Assembly (NCBI GenBank): GCA_024704765.1
Contig: JAKMXF010000033.1
Span: 248,001 to 312,000 of the forward strand
DNA from: Oopsacas minuta
Taxonomy: Eukaryota; Porifera; Hexactinellida; Lyssacinosida; Leucopsacidae
Direction: 5' to 3'
Length of the DNA: 64,000 nucleotides
Within the stretch, counting starts at the first letter, position 1, and each line of letters opens with the position of its first letter. A program made the position numbers and the translations under genes. Positions 29,801 to 40,447 of the stretch are shown here, piece by piece. A model generated the notes under the pieces. The model was not told the origin of the DNA and did no database searches. It worked only from the letters and a program-made list of their open reading frames with translations.

Positions 29801-31414
29801 CCCCTTCCAAGCTCTGTTACCTCACCCTTCTTTCCCTGAAACAGATTCTAATACAATAAATACACTACTTGATGAGTACAAGTCTAAACTGTATTCACGC
29901 ATTGGTAAGAATAGTTGTAGAATAATTTGGAGATTTCCAATTGAATAAACATTGTAGGGACCTGATTTTGTGTATATATTTCTTAGTAGGAAATTCGTAT
30001 TGACCACAGGTTCCACTGTATTCAGTCGTTGTTAATTCAATTACTCTAGGTGTTGAGTCAAATCCTATGATGACAATGACTCCCTCGTCAATGGAAGGCA
30101 GCTACGTATCTCTGGGAGAAGATACAGAAGATTATATCAGTAAAATAACAGAGGATATGTGTATGAGAATAACAGAAGCGAAAGACGAGCTCACTCGAGA
30201 ACTTCAAACATATCAACGAGACCTTGGGCAAACTAGTACTAGATGCAAACATTTGGAGACTCTTAACCAGAAAATAAAGAAGAAATATAAAGACGAGATT
30301 GAGCTACAGAAGAGCAAGGACAAGGTGTGAAAACATGATCAAACCGTCTCACAATACAAATTACATACCTCATAAATAACATTATACATATTCTGTTGTA
30401 ATAACATTACTCATTCATTATTTTATGCAATTCTATTGCAGTAATAAAATGAATCATTTCCTGCTTTCTAGGTACAAGATTTGGATTCTAAATTTCAATC
30501 TTCGCAGGACTATTTGTGAGTAGGCTATGAACTCCATAAATATTAATTAACACATAAGATCCAGCTGTTTAATAATTTTATGCGATTCTTAATCTGTAGT
30601 GAACCTTCTTCGCTTGAGTTTGGTCCTACAAGTTTCTGTGTATTAGATGATCAAATGGAGAATAGTGAAATGAATATATTCAGACGACAGGTGAGCTATT
30701 CTCTCACAGAATATTCTAGAACATTCTTAATGAATTACTTATAGGTTCCAATCCATCTCAGCCCTCCTATCCCTATCAGACAGTCAATACCACCTCTACA
30801 GAAATGGGAACAGCTCTCACCCCTAGACGAAATGGAGAGAGCTGCACTTAAAGAGTTAGTTATTATTAATTAAATATTACTACAGCGGATGCCGGTTATC
30901 TTATAACCGACATATAATACTATCTTCTCTATAGTTTTAAGGTTGGGGATATCGTAATATTCTTCAATGATCATCTCAAGAACTACATAGCTATCAGTAC
31001 TAAAGATCCAATATACTACATGCATGATGAATGTATAAAACAATATTCTGATGACAAGAGAGAAGCCCCCAGGTATAATATGTCCTATCATAATATTGCT
31101 ATAACGTTAAAAGATATGATTGTATTATCATTTTATCCTGTAGGAGCTTCGTGTTTGGTAAGGTAACCAGTCATCCAGAATGTTGTAAAATTGTAAAGGT
31201 ATGTTCTTTTGTTTATCAGCTGTTATAATATTTTGTATTTTGTATGTGTACGCGGGATTAATTGAGAATTGATAGAGCTACGAACGTTAGATCCAGAAAA
31301 TATTCGCAAAATTCTGCACCTTTCTTAGCACCTAAATCTATGTAGGTATCCAGAAGACGCCACCTCCCAGTGGGTACAGTATTCTACAGACTTAAAGTAA
31401 GCATATATCCGTGA
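23811..31414 (+). CDS. RB1CC1: RB1CC1/FIP200, ULK-complex autophagy scaffold (ATG11/ATG17-like)
   Basis: Scaffold of the ULK1 autophagy initiation complex. About 29 exons: 23811-23881, 24900-25026, 25117-25195, 25252-25337, 25474-25589, 25652-25738, 25795-25933, 26000-26056, 26168-26222, 26281-26399, 26722-26840, 26906-26971, 27144-27230, 27299-27398, 27457-27542, 27598-27656, 27744-27819, 27947-27992, 28133-28215, 28281-29109, 29329-29619, 29712-29904, 30050-30324, 30472-30515, 30600-30690, 30745-30854, 30935-31072, 31144-31198, 31346-31414; about 1250 residues, all phases consistent. The N-terminus is ubiquitin-like (MLHIFYVNIGQLI; YGAGTDTNPIFLFSK), followed by the ATG17-like helical part (FDCFNANC...LLDWIEAQ), a coiled coil from 28281 to about 30330, and the C-terminal Claw domain that binds cargo receptors (FKVGDIVIFFND, SFVFGKVT, LPVGTVFYRLK). 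Exon 19/20 borders and the very end are least certain. Confidence 0.92.
23943..24110. mobile_element. MITE-like element, family B, in RB1CC1 intron 1
   Basis: Reference copy of family B: left CAGTGGAACATCGTTAATAG, right GTATTAACGAAGTTCCGCTG followed by TA; internal GAATTTCCGGATAAGACGAA and CCGGATAAGGCGAACAAAAT blocks. About 168 bp in a 1018-bp intron. Confidence 0.82.
28018..28096. mobile_element. MITE-like element, family D, in RB1CC1 intron 18
   Basis: CAGTAGAACTCGGGTAAGAT at the left pairs with CTTAAGTCGAGTTCTACTA at the right, followed by TA. Internal TAGTACGTACTAACCG. It fills 79 of the 140 intron bases. Confidence 0.78.
29935..30018. mobile_element. Truncated MITE, family B, in RB1CC1 intron 22
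   Basis: Contains CCAATTGAA, GGACCTGATTTTGTG, GAAATTCGTATT and the terminal GGTTCCACTG-TA, in the same order as the CNOT10 intron 2 copy. The left portion is missing. Confidence 0.65.
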
Positions 31415-31841
31415 ATTCCTGAACAGCGAGTGATTGCCCATTGTGTTCATATATTAATGATGCTCGATTTTTCAACTGTCATGGACTCTCCCATTAACTT
31501 GTATATACACGTATATATAATACTTTTGTTCTGATTCATGTCTCGATCCTTATTTATGTCAAATCGCACAATTTTATTCTATATTAATGCTCTGTGTTAA
31601 CTTGACTATGAACTCAATGTTTAAACAAATATTTGAAAGCGAATGCATCCATTAGTGATGATCAATTGGCGACAGTAATTTGTCAGTGGATGGCAGATAT
31701 AAGAACACCGGGTATAAGCACCATCCTCTGGAAACGGTTCTGTATATCTTATGCCCGTTATAGGAATATGTATTGCTACTGCAAACTGTATATCACGGAC
31801 GGGAGCATTAATAAGTTATGAATAGCTAGCTACTGGTATAA
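31415..31841. other. Spacer between RB1CC1 and RPL7
   Basis: 427 bp. A 62-codon open frame at 31633-31821 could in principle extend RB1CC1 through an extra intron, but it has no similarity to the family C-terminus. Otherwise this is the RPL7 promoter region; no repeat family member was recognised. Confidence 0.4.
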
Positions 31842-32688
31842 ATGGCTGATAAAGAAAAGGAAATAGCCCCCGCTGCTGAAAAGACTCCGCCAGCTAAAAC
31901 AGAGAAGAAGAAGAGAGTACCAAAAGTACCAGAGAGTATACTCAAGAAGAGGAAAACTCTTAAGAGAATAACAGACGCTAGGAAGAAGGCTAAGACGATT
32001 GGTCGTAAGAAAGGTATAGTAAGGCGTAAGGTTATTTTCAAGAGGGCAGAAGCTTATGTCCGTGAGTATCGTAAGAGAGAGAAAGATGAAATTAGACTAC
32101 GTAGACTAGCTAAGAAGCAGGGAAATTTCTATGTACAAGATGAACCTAAACTAGCCTTTGTTATTAGGATTAGAGGAATTAATGGAGTTAGTCCTCAAGT
32201 TAGAAAGATACTACAGCTACTCAGGTATATATCTGTTGTCTTATTTGTTTATTTGTTTGTTTATTATATTCCATTACAGGCTACGACAAATCAACAATGG
32301 AGTATTTATTCGTATCAATAAAGCTACTCATAACATGCTACGGCTAGTAGAGCCTTACATAGCTTGGGGATATCCTAACCTCAAAAGTGTACGAGAGCTG
32401 ATATATAAGAGAGGATTCGGTAAGATCCATGGCCAGAGAATAGCTCTAACTAATAACGGACTGATCCGTAATTCTCTGGGATCTAAGGGCATAATCTGTA
32501 TGGAGGATTTGATTCATCAGATATTCACTGTTGGACCTCATTTCAAGAGAACTAGCAATTTCCTGTGGCCCTTCAAGTTGTCTCACCCTAAAGGAGGGAT
32601 GTCTAAGAAGGGTACACATTTCGTAGAAGGAGGGGACTACGGTAATCGTGAGCAGTACATCAATAACATGATTAGACGAATGAATTGA
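31842..32688 (+). CDS. RPL7: Ribosomal protein L7 (uL30)
   Basis: Large-subunit ribosomal protein. Two exons: 31842-32224 and 32280-32688; 263 residues. A Lys-rich N-terminal extension precedes the uL30 core; [54 protein letters not shown] and the C-terminal [13 protein letters not shown]...IRRMN are nearly identical to animal RPL7. The first ATG gives a plausible N-terminus. The gene ends 233 bp before ZNFX1. Confidence 0.97.
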
Positions 32689-32921
32689 TGTACTAACTTT
32701 CTTAGATGGGAGATTAGTTAATTAGAATATTAGGATATTTGTAGGGATAGCAATTAGCGTATAAGTATATTTCCACGTAATGTCATTAATTATAAGATAG
32801 GATCAGGAAACAGGGAATATCGCGGTCTATGGGAGAGGTCCATCGCCTCAAATTTTGGTTTAATGATAAATCTATGGAGATATATTTATTTGTTATTTAC
32901 TGAACACAAAAAGCTAGCAAA

Positions 32922-35900
32922 ATGGCTTCTAGATCTAGGCCGTCTAAACGCAGAGGAGGTAGGATGCAGCGACGAAACTTCAATAATCCTCTCTCACGCC
33001 ATCCTAGATTCCCCTTTGTGTCGCCTGGACCTCCTCCTATCCCAACGGGAGACCCTACTCAGAGACAAGTACTAAGCGAGAGAGCAACTCAATCAGAGGA
33101 GACCAGCTACTTGAGGGAATATCTTAAAACATTTCTACTCCCTTTAACTGAAGAAGGTTATGAAAGGATTCTTCCCAGGAAAATACTGAACACTTCCAAA
33201 TTGTTTCGTAAACTTCTAAGACTAGAATACTTGTGTGTAAATATTTTCAAAGAAACTCTGGCGGTATTGACTTGCTCAGCCCTATGCGACCGGGATTACA
33301 AACAATCAGATGCTGTTATTAAAGTTTATGAAATAATCGAATCGAATAAAAGAATTCAACTTGAAACATTAATTCCTCTTACACTGGAGCAACCAATTCC
33401 TGAAACTGGAAGTTACATATATTTCGAGGAAAAAAAGCTACTTGTACTACAAATATCAAAATTACTCGCATCTTATACTTTTGAAGATAAAGTAAAGAAA
33501 AAGGTTCTAAATCTGTTAGTGGATAATCTCAATTATGAGAAAACCCACAATAAATTGGATGCAAAATACATTACAGATACATTACAGATACATAAAGTGA
33601 TTTTAGATAACATTAGATTAACATGTGCTAATAATTCTCCTGTGAATACAGCCAAAAGCCTATCACAATTCATTACTTACATGTTACCGAGTTTAGAAGA
33701 GCTCATCGGTCACGTGATACCCATTAAACCGAAACCATTGATAATAAAAGGTGCATACAAAGACACTAAATCGTTTCTTAAGATACACTATGACCTCTTA
33801 AGAGAAGACATGGTACAACCATTACGTCACGCGATCAAGGACTATCTTACAGGAGATGAGAAGGTTAGAAGGTTACTGTTCATCTACAACGAAGTTAAAT
33901 TCCTATACCCAGAGTGTGAACAGAACCAGGGATTAATGTATAGACTACAATTCAATGTAAGTGGTGTCAAGGATGTTAATAAGATAAAATGGGATAGATG
34001 TGAAAGACTTAAATTTGGTACTCTACTGTGTATTGTAGAGGAGCATGATGGGAGAGCAGAGTTCAGAGATATTCTATGGGCAATCGTATCTGACAGAAAC
34101 ACGAGAACTCTCCAAAATAAAATGGAGATCTGTGTTAAGTTCCCATGTGGCTTCGAGCCTCGGGTGAACTTCTCTCAGACCTACATTATGTTGGAGTCTA
34201 GGGAAGTATATTTTGAGAGTTACTGTCATACATTAAGTATCCTACACAGCATGAAAGAGATGCCATTCACTGAAGTATTGCTAGGAAAACCCTTACAAAT
34301 CGAACATCCTAAATATCTCTGTGATAATACACTATTCAATCTCTCCTCTATATTCCCAGATATTGATAATCCAGTATTTCCCTGTCTCGGTAAATGGCCA
34401 GACACTTCTCCCAAGTTGGATAGCAGTCAGTATAAAGCACTACGTCTTGCTCTTACTAAGGAGGTTAGCTTGATACAAGGCCCTCCGGGTACAGGAAAAA
34501 CATACGTAGGAGCACTGACACTAGAAATAATGTTACAAACAAAACAAGCTTATCATCTTACTCTCAGATCTCACCTGTTTTCTGACGAAGAACCTGAAGA
34601 AGAAATGGAAGAAATTCCCCCCCAGAATATTTCAATTCCTTCAACGGTATATCAAGATAATTATATGCAAGCATTAGAATCTCCTATACTAATTATTACT
34701 TATACGAATCATGCATTGGACCAGTTCTTATTGTTACTACTGAAATTCGAATCTAAGATAGTGAGGATAGGATCGAATATAGAACAAGATGAACTCCGTC
34801 CGCACAGCTTAAATGAGATTAGAAGATCGCTCTTGCCTCCGAGGAGTAGGGAAGAACCAGAGGAAAAGATCTTTTTGCCGAAACATATGTTCGAACTGAA
34901 GAAGAAGAGAGGACAGCTGATGAATCAAGCTTGGGATATAAAAGAGGAAATGGCTCAAATAGCTAAGAAACTTACACACAATTATGTTTCATTTAGTGAT
35001 ATGAGAAATATTTGTAGTGAATATCAAGTAAAGAGTATTGATAAGGCTCTGAAATTTAGAGATGAAACGAATGACCATGTACTAATCCGCTGGCGAAGAG
35101 GTTCTGCTTCTTATATACAACCGACCCCGGCTCCTACAGCCCCTATCTCTCAACAATGGAGACAAGATGAGACAGAATACATACATTCTGCAAGTGATGA
35201 TGAAGATGAAGTAGAAGGTAGATACAAAGAAAAAGAAGATATCAGTGAATTCATCGAGAAAAAGAAACGAATAGCCGTGTGGGATAATCTACATCAAGTA
35301 CTGTCTCAATACGAGTTAAATCAGCTTATTTCAAACATGCCAGATACTCCCAAACATCTCCAAGATGTGACTGATCTATGGATACTTTCAGGAGAAAATC
35401 GAGAGAAATTGTATAACCACTGGCTGGATTTAAAACATAAGCTATTATTACTAATGGTAGAAGAGCGATCAGAGCAATACGCACTATTATGCGACGACGT
35501 TAAGAAGGTGAATAGAGAGATAGACTTGTACATCCTTCAAGAAGCTGCTGTTGTCGGAATGACTACTACAGGAGCTGCACGAAACTCTGAACTTATCCGA
35601 CAACTAAATCCCCGGATAATATTCGTAGAGGAAGCAGCTGAAGTACTAGAAGCACATATAATTGCTTCTCTCACGAAACACGTACAGCATCTTATTCTTA
35701 TCGGAGATCATCAACAGCTGAGGCCCTCAAATGCTGATTACACTCTGGCGATAAATGCAAACCTTAACGTATCTCTATTTGAGAGATTAATAAAGAATAA
35801 AGTAGAACATGTCACTCTACAACACCAACACAGGATGAGACCTGAGATTTCCCAGCTGATCCGTCCTATATACCCACACCTTATAGATCATGATGTTGTT

Positions 35901-38900
35901 AAGGGATACGAAGAACTGTATGGAGTGAGGGAGAATATATTCTTTATAGATCATCACATACCTGAAGACAATGCTGAAGGAGCTAACACGAGTAAAACGC
36001 ATAAATACGAAGCTTTGTATTTAGCTACTTTAGCAAACTATTTAGTCAACAGAGGCTATGGGACAGATGAAATTACAATTCTTACTTTCTATCAAGGTCA
36101 GAAGTTTTGTATCTTAGATGAACTCCGTCGTATCGGCATAAGACTAAGAGTGAGCACCGTTGATAAATACCAGGGGGAGGAGAATCGGGTTATACTCTTC
36201 TCAGTTGTTAGAAGCAATAAACGGAACATTATTGGACATTGTAGCATAGATAATCGCGTGTGTGTAGCGCTGTCTCGAGCTAAAGAAGGCTTGATTATGA
36301 TAGGGAATGCTAGGTCGCTTCGTGCAGCTAGCCGAGGTACACAGTCAAATCTATGGAACACAGTATTGGACAACTTTGGGCCTTCAAGAGTTAGTGAAAC
36401 ATTTCCACTTTATTGTCACAGACATCCAGCATCTTCACGAGACATTCATACACCTCAAGAGTTGGAAAAATACAAAGATGGTATATGCAAACTTCCCTGT
36501 GAAGAGCTATTAAACTGTGGGCACAGATGTAAACTTCTTTGCCATTATATTAATCATAGGAAAGTTAAATGTAAAGAGTTCTGCGAAAGAATGAACCCAG
36601 AATGTGGACATCCTTGTGTGAAGGAGAATGGAGATGGACTGAAGTTCTGTTATGAACGCTGTGGAAATTGTAATTATAAAGTTGTCAAAACTTTAGACAA
36701 ATGCAATCATAAGAAATTACTAGCTTGTCATCTATCACCCACTCATGATCTATGTGTAGAGTTATGTGAGAATAAGGGTATTTGTGGTCACCCCTGTGTT
36801 AAACAGGATGGAAGGACGAGAAAATCATGTGCAGATATCTGCGGCGAATGTAACTATCCAGTCCTGAAAACCCTACCATGCACTCATCAGAAAACACTCC
36901 CATGTCACCAATTGGCCCTCGCTGAATATTGTACTGAGCCTTGTACTAAAACTAGATCATGTGACCATCCCTGTAAAGGCTACTGTAATCAGGATTGTGA
37001 GACACTATTTTGTGATGTAGGAGTAATGCGAAATCTAACATGCACACATGACGTAGAACTAAAGTGTTCTTATGACTTTACACGTCACAAATGTCATAAA
37101 CCATGTTTAAAACGGTTAAAATGTGATCATCCATGTCCCCGTAAATGCTACGAGGAATGTCGCCGAGCTATCTGCACAGCTCCATGTGATTTGGAGAGAA
37201 TGTGCGGACATCCTTGTGTGCGTAAAGACCAAGCTAGAAAGACCTGTCCAGAAGAGTGCGGACTATGTATGTTCTTGGTAGAGAAGAGAATTGAAGGTTG
37301 TGGTCATAGAGTAAAGTTGCGTTGTTCAGTAGAACCCATACACTCTGAGTGTAATAAGCCCTGTAAGCTAATTCTACCTTGTGGTCATCTATGTAACCTC
37401 AATTGTAACGAGAAGTGTGGGCAATGCGAACAAACAGTCATTAAGAATTGCTATAATGGCCATTTAAATGAGATGAAATGTTCTTCGGATTCTGACGATT
37501 TCCAATGTGAACAAAATTGTGTGTTCCCTCTCTCCTGCGGACATCCATGCCCTCTCTCCTGTCAAGAAGACTGCTTGGACGCAATTTGTGAAAAACCGTG
37601 TAAAGTTACTTTGAGCTGTGGACATCCTTGTGTAGATAAAAGTGGAAATCCAAGACTTTGTTACCAACCGTGTGGAGATTGTTATAAACTTGTAACAAAG
37701 AAATTAGATAAATGTGGTCATAGCATGAAGCTTCAGTGCATGCAAAAACCCCTCCATTCTCTTTGTGAGAAGCTCTGTAATAAAACGAAAGCTTGTGATC
37801 ATCAATGTACAGGAAAATGTGGAGAAGAATGTTCTAGTGTATTGTGCGGGAAGGAAGTTAAGAGAGAACTGAAATGCAAGCATGTTAAGAAAGTTATTTG
37901 TCATATCCCGTTAGATCAAATTAAATGCGAGGAAAAGTGTAGAAAAAAACTATCCTGCGGACATCCGTGTCTATTAAAATGTTTTGAAGATTGCTCCAAG
38001 AGCATTTGTCAAGTAAACCAGACAGCTAATCTAGCATGCAGACACACAATTACACTATCTTGTCATGAGAAAGTAAATAAACGAATCCCACCGTGTAGCG
38101 AGCCGTGTGAGCAGATATTGCCTTGTGGACATGATTGTACTGGAGATTGTGGTGATGAATGTTCTGAGATTATCTGTCAAGTTAAAATTGACATAACTTT
38201 GGATTGCAAACATTCATTCAAGTTTCAATGCTCGAATGCTTTGAAAATATTCCATAAAAACAAGCCAGATGAAGTATATCATTTACTCCATTGTTCAATT
38301 CAAAATTGTGGCCGGTGTCACTCAGTTAAACAATCATTTGAATGCAGAAAAAGGTGTGAAAAACCACTTGATTGTATTCATAAATGTGTTGATTTATGTC
38401 ATGAATCTATCATGCATAATCCATGTAGAGAGTTCTGTCCTTCTAGGTGTGTTCATGCTAAATGCTTGTTTCGTTGCGGAGATGTATGTAAAAGGTGTGA
38501 AAAACCGTGTGAATGGCGCTGTGTGCATATGAAATGCACTAATAAATGCTGGGAACGTTGTAACAGGCCAGCGTGTAACGAATGGTGTCCAATTAAACTT
38601 GAGTGTGGACATCCTTGCCTTGGATTGTGTGGAGAGAGATGTCCTGAAATTTGCAATATTTGTAAGCCTCATGATGAAGTATTCAACCATACCAATGGAC
38701 CATTAATATCTCTAGAGTGTGGTCATTATTTCCCCCTGAGCACAATAGACCAACACTTTGATAAAATAGGAAACAGCATGATTATCCCAAGCTGTCCAAA
38801 ATGTCCAGAATCTATCTACACTACACATCGATATGGTGAAACTATTAAGCGAATACAACGCAAAGTTAACCTAAGAAAGCGCACACAGGCTCGTCATGCA

Positions 38901-39767
38901 TTAACATATACTCAGGAGAGATTAGAATCTTTGATTAGCTCTCGTATACCAAATAATCCTCCTGTAAAGAGATTCATTGGTCTCCTCTCTTATATACAAG
39001 ATAAGCTTGCTACCTATCAACTAACCAAATTTTTTACAATTACCGATCTCCTGGGGATTCTTGCAGGGATTATTAATCACTCTTCGAATGCTTGGGGCTC
39101 TATTCATCATTCTAAGTTATTAGATTCTAAAATTCTTTTGAACCTTATCGACACCCCAACGAATCAGGATGATAACAGAAGTATACAACATATCACTAGT
39201 TTATCTCTAAGATGCGAATTGTGCTCAATTGCTTCTGTCATTAAATCGAGTTCGGAGAATCTCTCTGAACAGGAAGAAGATAACGTCGAGAAGATATATA
39301 GATTGAGTTTCTCTGCAGAAAAAATGGAAGACAGAGTCATTAATTCTTATCTAAAAGAGCTGAACACTATTAGATCCGAATATTCCATTCATAATCCCTA
39401 CTTATTCAAATTTATATTCACAAGGCCGCCAATTCTATCTATTATAGATGAAGCTAAAATCGATGATACAGGAATTACTGTACAGTCAAGAACATACAGT
39501 AATGGCAAGAAAGGCCCAAGTGCTCCTACTATACAAGAAAGGAATCAAGCTTGTGTTTCTTCTCACGATGTTAATAATACTCCAAAAGGCGATAAAAAGT
39601 GCCTTTCAAGGAATCCTAAGCGGCCAGGTCCCTCTGAAACAACTAACCAACCCAAATCAAAATGTCGAAAAATTGAGTTCCGTGAACCCGAAAACGAAGA
39701 TAGAAAAGTGAGGATCATAAACAGACATAAGGAAAGACGACCATCTAGGGGGGAGAAGTCTACCTGA
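32922..39767 (+). CDS. ZNFX1: ZNFX1-like NFX1-type zinc-finger helicase, intronless
   Basis: A 2281-residue protein in one exon. An ARM-like N-terminal part is followed by a UPF1-type SF1 RNA helicase: Walker A GPPGTGKT near residue 520, Walker B VEEAAEVLEAH near 900, GDHQQLRPS near 930, QHRMRPEI near 970, VDKYQGEE near 1080 and ALSRAKEG near 1114. An acidic insert (about 545-560) and a charged insert (about 720-775) interrupt the helicase. From about 1190 to 1915 there are some 14 NF-X1-type Cys-rich repeats with the CGHPC signature, then a LECGHYF segment and a basic tail. Vertebrate ZNFX1 senses viral RNA at mitochondria, and nematode ZNFX-1 acts in inherited small-RNA silencing; either role here is inference. 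An intronless gene among multi-exon neighbours suggests intron loss or retroposition. Confidence 0.95.
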   Translation: MASRSRPSKRRGGRMQRRNFNNPLSRHPRFPFVSPGPPPIPTGDPTQRQVLSERATQSEETSYLREYLKTFLLPLTEEGYERILPRKILNTSKLFRKLLRLEYLCVNIFKETLAVLTCSALCDRDYKQSDAVIKVYEIIESNKRIQLETLIPLTLEQPIPETGSYIYFEEKKLLVLQISKLLASYTFEDKVKKKVLNLLVDNLNYEKTHNKLDAKYITDTLQIHKVILDNIRLTCANNSPVNTAKSLSQFITYMLPSLEELIGHVIPIKPKPLIIKGAYKDTKSFLKIHYDLLREDMVQPLRHAIKDYLTGDEKVRRLLFIYNEVKFLYPECEQNQGLMYRLQFNVSGVKDVNKIKWDRCERLKFGTLLCIVEEHDGRAEFRDILWAIVSDRNTRTLQNKMEICVKFPCGFEPRVNFSQTYIMLESREVYFESYCHTLSILHSMKEMPFTEVLLGKPLQIEHPKYLCDNTLFNLSSIFPDIDNPVFPCLGKWPDTSPKLDSSQYKALRLALTKEVSLIQGPPGTGKTYVGALTLEIMLQTKQAYHLTLRSHLFSDEEPEEEMEEIPPQNISIPSTVYQDNYMQALESPILIITYTNHALDQFLLLLLKFESKIVRIGSNIEQDELRPHSLNEIRRSLLPPRSREEPEEKIFLPKHMFELKKKRGQLMNQAWDIKEEMAQIAKKLTHNYVSFSDMRNICSEYQVKSIDKALKFRDETNDHVLIRWRRGSASYIQPTPAPTAPISQQWRQDETEYIHSASDDEDEVEGRYKEKEDISEFIEKKKRIAVWDNLHQVLSQYELNQLISNMPDTPKHLQDVTDLWILSGENREKLYNHWLDLKHKLLLLMVEERSEQYALLCDDVKKVNREIDLYILQEAAVVGMTTTGAARNSELIRQLNPRIIFVEEAAEVLEAHIIASLTKHVQHLILIGDHQQLRPSNADYTLAINANLNVSLFERLIKNKVEHVTLQHQHRMRPEISQLIRPIYPHLIDHDVVKGYEELYGVRENIFFIDHHIPEDNAEGANTSKTHKYEALYLATLANYLVNRGYGTDEITILTFYQGQKFCILDELRRIGIRLRVSTVDKYQGEENRVILFSVVRSNKRNIIGHCSIDNRVCVALSRAKEGLIMIGNARSLRAASRGTQSNLWNTVLDNFGPSRVSETFPLYCHRHPASSRDIHTPQELEKYKDGICKLPCEELLNCGHRCKLLCHYINHRKVKCKEFCERMNPECGHPCVKENGDGLKFCYERCGNCNYKVVKTLDKCNHKKLLACHLSPTHDLCVELCENKGICGHPCVKQDGRTRKSCADICGECNYPVLKTLPCTHQKTLPCHQLALAEYCTEPCTKTRSCDHPCKGYCNQDCETLFCDVGVMRNLTCTHDVELKCSYDFTRHKCHKPCLKRLKCDHPCPRKCYEECRRAICTAPCDLERMCGHPCVRKDQARKTCPEECGLCMFLVEKRIEGCGHRVKLRCSVEPIHSECNKPCKLILPCGHLCNLNCNEKCGQCEQTVIKNCYNGHLNEMKCSSDSDDFQCEQNCVFPLSCGHPCPLSCQEDCLDAICEKPCKVTLSCGHPCVDKSGNPRLCYQPCGDCYKLVTKKLDKCGHSMKLQCMQKPLHSLCEKLCNKTKACDHQCTGKCGEECSSVLCGKEVKRELKCKHVKKVICHIPLDQIKCEEKCRKKLSCGHPCLLKCFEDCSKSICQVNQTANLACRHTITLSCHEKVNKRIPPCSEPCEQILPCGHDCTGDCGDECSEIICQVKIDITLDCKHSFKFQCSNALKIFHKNKPDEVYHLLHCSIQNCGRCHSVKQSFECRKRCEKPLDCIHKCVDLCHESIMHNPCREFCPSRCVHAKCLFRCGDVCKRCEKPCEWRCVHMKCTNKCWERCNRPACNEWCPIKLECGHPCLGLCGERCPEICNICKPHDEVFNHTNGPLISLECGHYFPLSTIDQHFDKIGNSMIIPSCPKCPESIYTTHRYGETIKRIQRKVNLRKRTQARHALTYTQERLESLISSRIPNNPPVKRFIGLLSYIQDKLATYQLTKFFTITDLLGILAGIINHSSNAWGSIHHSKLLDSKILLNLIDTPTNQDDNRSIQHITSLSLRCELCSIASVIKSSSENLSEQEEDNVEKIYRLSFSAEKMEDRVINSYLKELNTIRSEYSIHNPYLFKFIFTRPPILSIIDEAKIDDTGITVQSRTYSNGKKGPSAPTIQERNQACVSSHDVNNTPKGDKKCLSRNPKRPGPSETTNQPKSKCRKIEFREPENEDRKVRIINRHKERRPSRGEKST

Positions 39768-39907
39768 CCCCCTCCCTCTAATTAGTTATAATTTAATAAT
39801 TTCATTTTTTAACCTACTTAATCTTACTTCCTTAAATTATTCATTATTTTTCCTTCTAGCATTATTTTGTATTCAATTATTGAGATTTGTATATGTTTAT
39901 TTAAGTA

Positions 39908-39913
39908 AATAAA
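39908..39913 (+). terminator. Poly(A) signal of ZNFX1
   Basis: AATAAA about 140 nt after the stop, with a second AATAAA-like site (ATAATAAAAC) about 15 nt further on. Confidence 0.5.
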
Positions 39914-39980
39914 TGAGATAATAATAAAACAGTTTAATGAATCAATAGCGAGCTAACACAATTGAAAGTAACTACTTACC

Positions 39981-40043
39981 ACAGCATAGCATAGCTTAGC
40001 ATAGCATAGCATAGCTTAGCTTAGCTTAGCTTAGCATAGCATA
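39981..40043. repeat. Pentanucleotide microsatellite, (AGCAT/AGCTT)n
   Basis: About 12 units of AGCAT and AGCTT in mixed order between the convergent ZNFX1 and bHLH genes, ending about 20 bp from the bHLH stop codon. Confidence 0.9.
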
Positions 40044-40060
40044 AGTAAATACTCGCATCA

Positions 40061-40447
40061 TTAATATATTGAGGTATCCTCCCCGTTAAACAAATAATCC
40101 CAGAACTCCTCTGAGGTTAACATAGCCGGATTAATGGAGTTACTCTTCTCATGATCTTCCTGTCTGTTCAGGATAGTATTTAGTTCTTCAATCCTACATT
40201 TTGCTCGTGTAAGGATATCAACTCGAGACAGATTTTGGTTGTGATATCCAAGGATAGATTTTAAAGCATTGAATGCACGAGTCAGATTCTCATTTCTACA
40301 CTTTTCACGATCCCTCCTGTATCGCTTAATATTCTCACAATTATTCTCATCCTGGGCCTCGCGCCTTCGGTTTTTTGCACCTTTCATTCGCCCTCCGTAA
40401 CGCTTTCCAGCACCGACAACATTTTCTGGTAACTTCCAATCTTCCAT
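40061..40447 (-). CDS. Small bHLH transcription factor
   Basis: Single-exon minus-strand gene of 128 residues. Residues about 40-95 form a basic helix-loop-helix: basic region KRYRRDREKCRNENLTRAF, helix 1 ending ALKSILG, a short loop (YHNQNLSRVDIL) and helix 2 TRAKCRIEELNTIL. The Glu of the basic region (REK) that reads the E-box CA is present. The RxxN...AF...L pattern resembles animal group A factors, but the subfamily is unclear. A basic N-terminal GGRMKGAKNRRR stretch may be a nuclear signal. No other domain is seen. The 3' end converges on ZNFX1. Confidence 0.8.
   Translation of the reverse strand: MEDWKLPENVVGAGKRYGGRMKGAKNRRREAQDENNCENIKRYRRDREKCRNENLTRAFNALKSILGYHNQNLSRVDILTRAKCRIEELNTILNRQEDHEKSNSINPAMLTSEEFWDYLFNGEDTSIY

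Noticed and set aside
31633-31821. Extra C-terminal RB1CC1 exon
   Set aside because: No AG gives a clean in-phase join to the preceding exon, and the frame lacks any resemblance to the family end; reading through to the TGA at 31412 fits better.
39981-40043. AGCAT/AGCTT array as telomeric or CRISPR repeat
   Set aside because: It is a simple 5-bp microsatellite without spacers and does not match TTAGGG-type telomere repeats.
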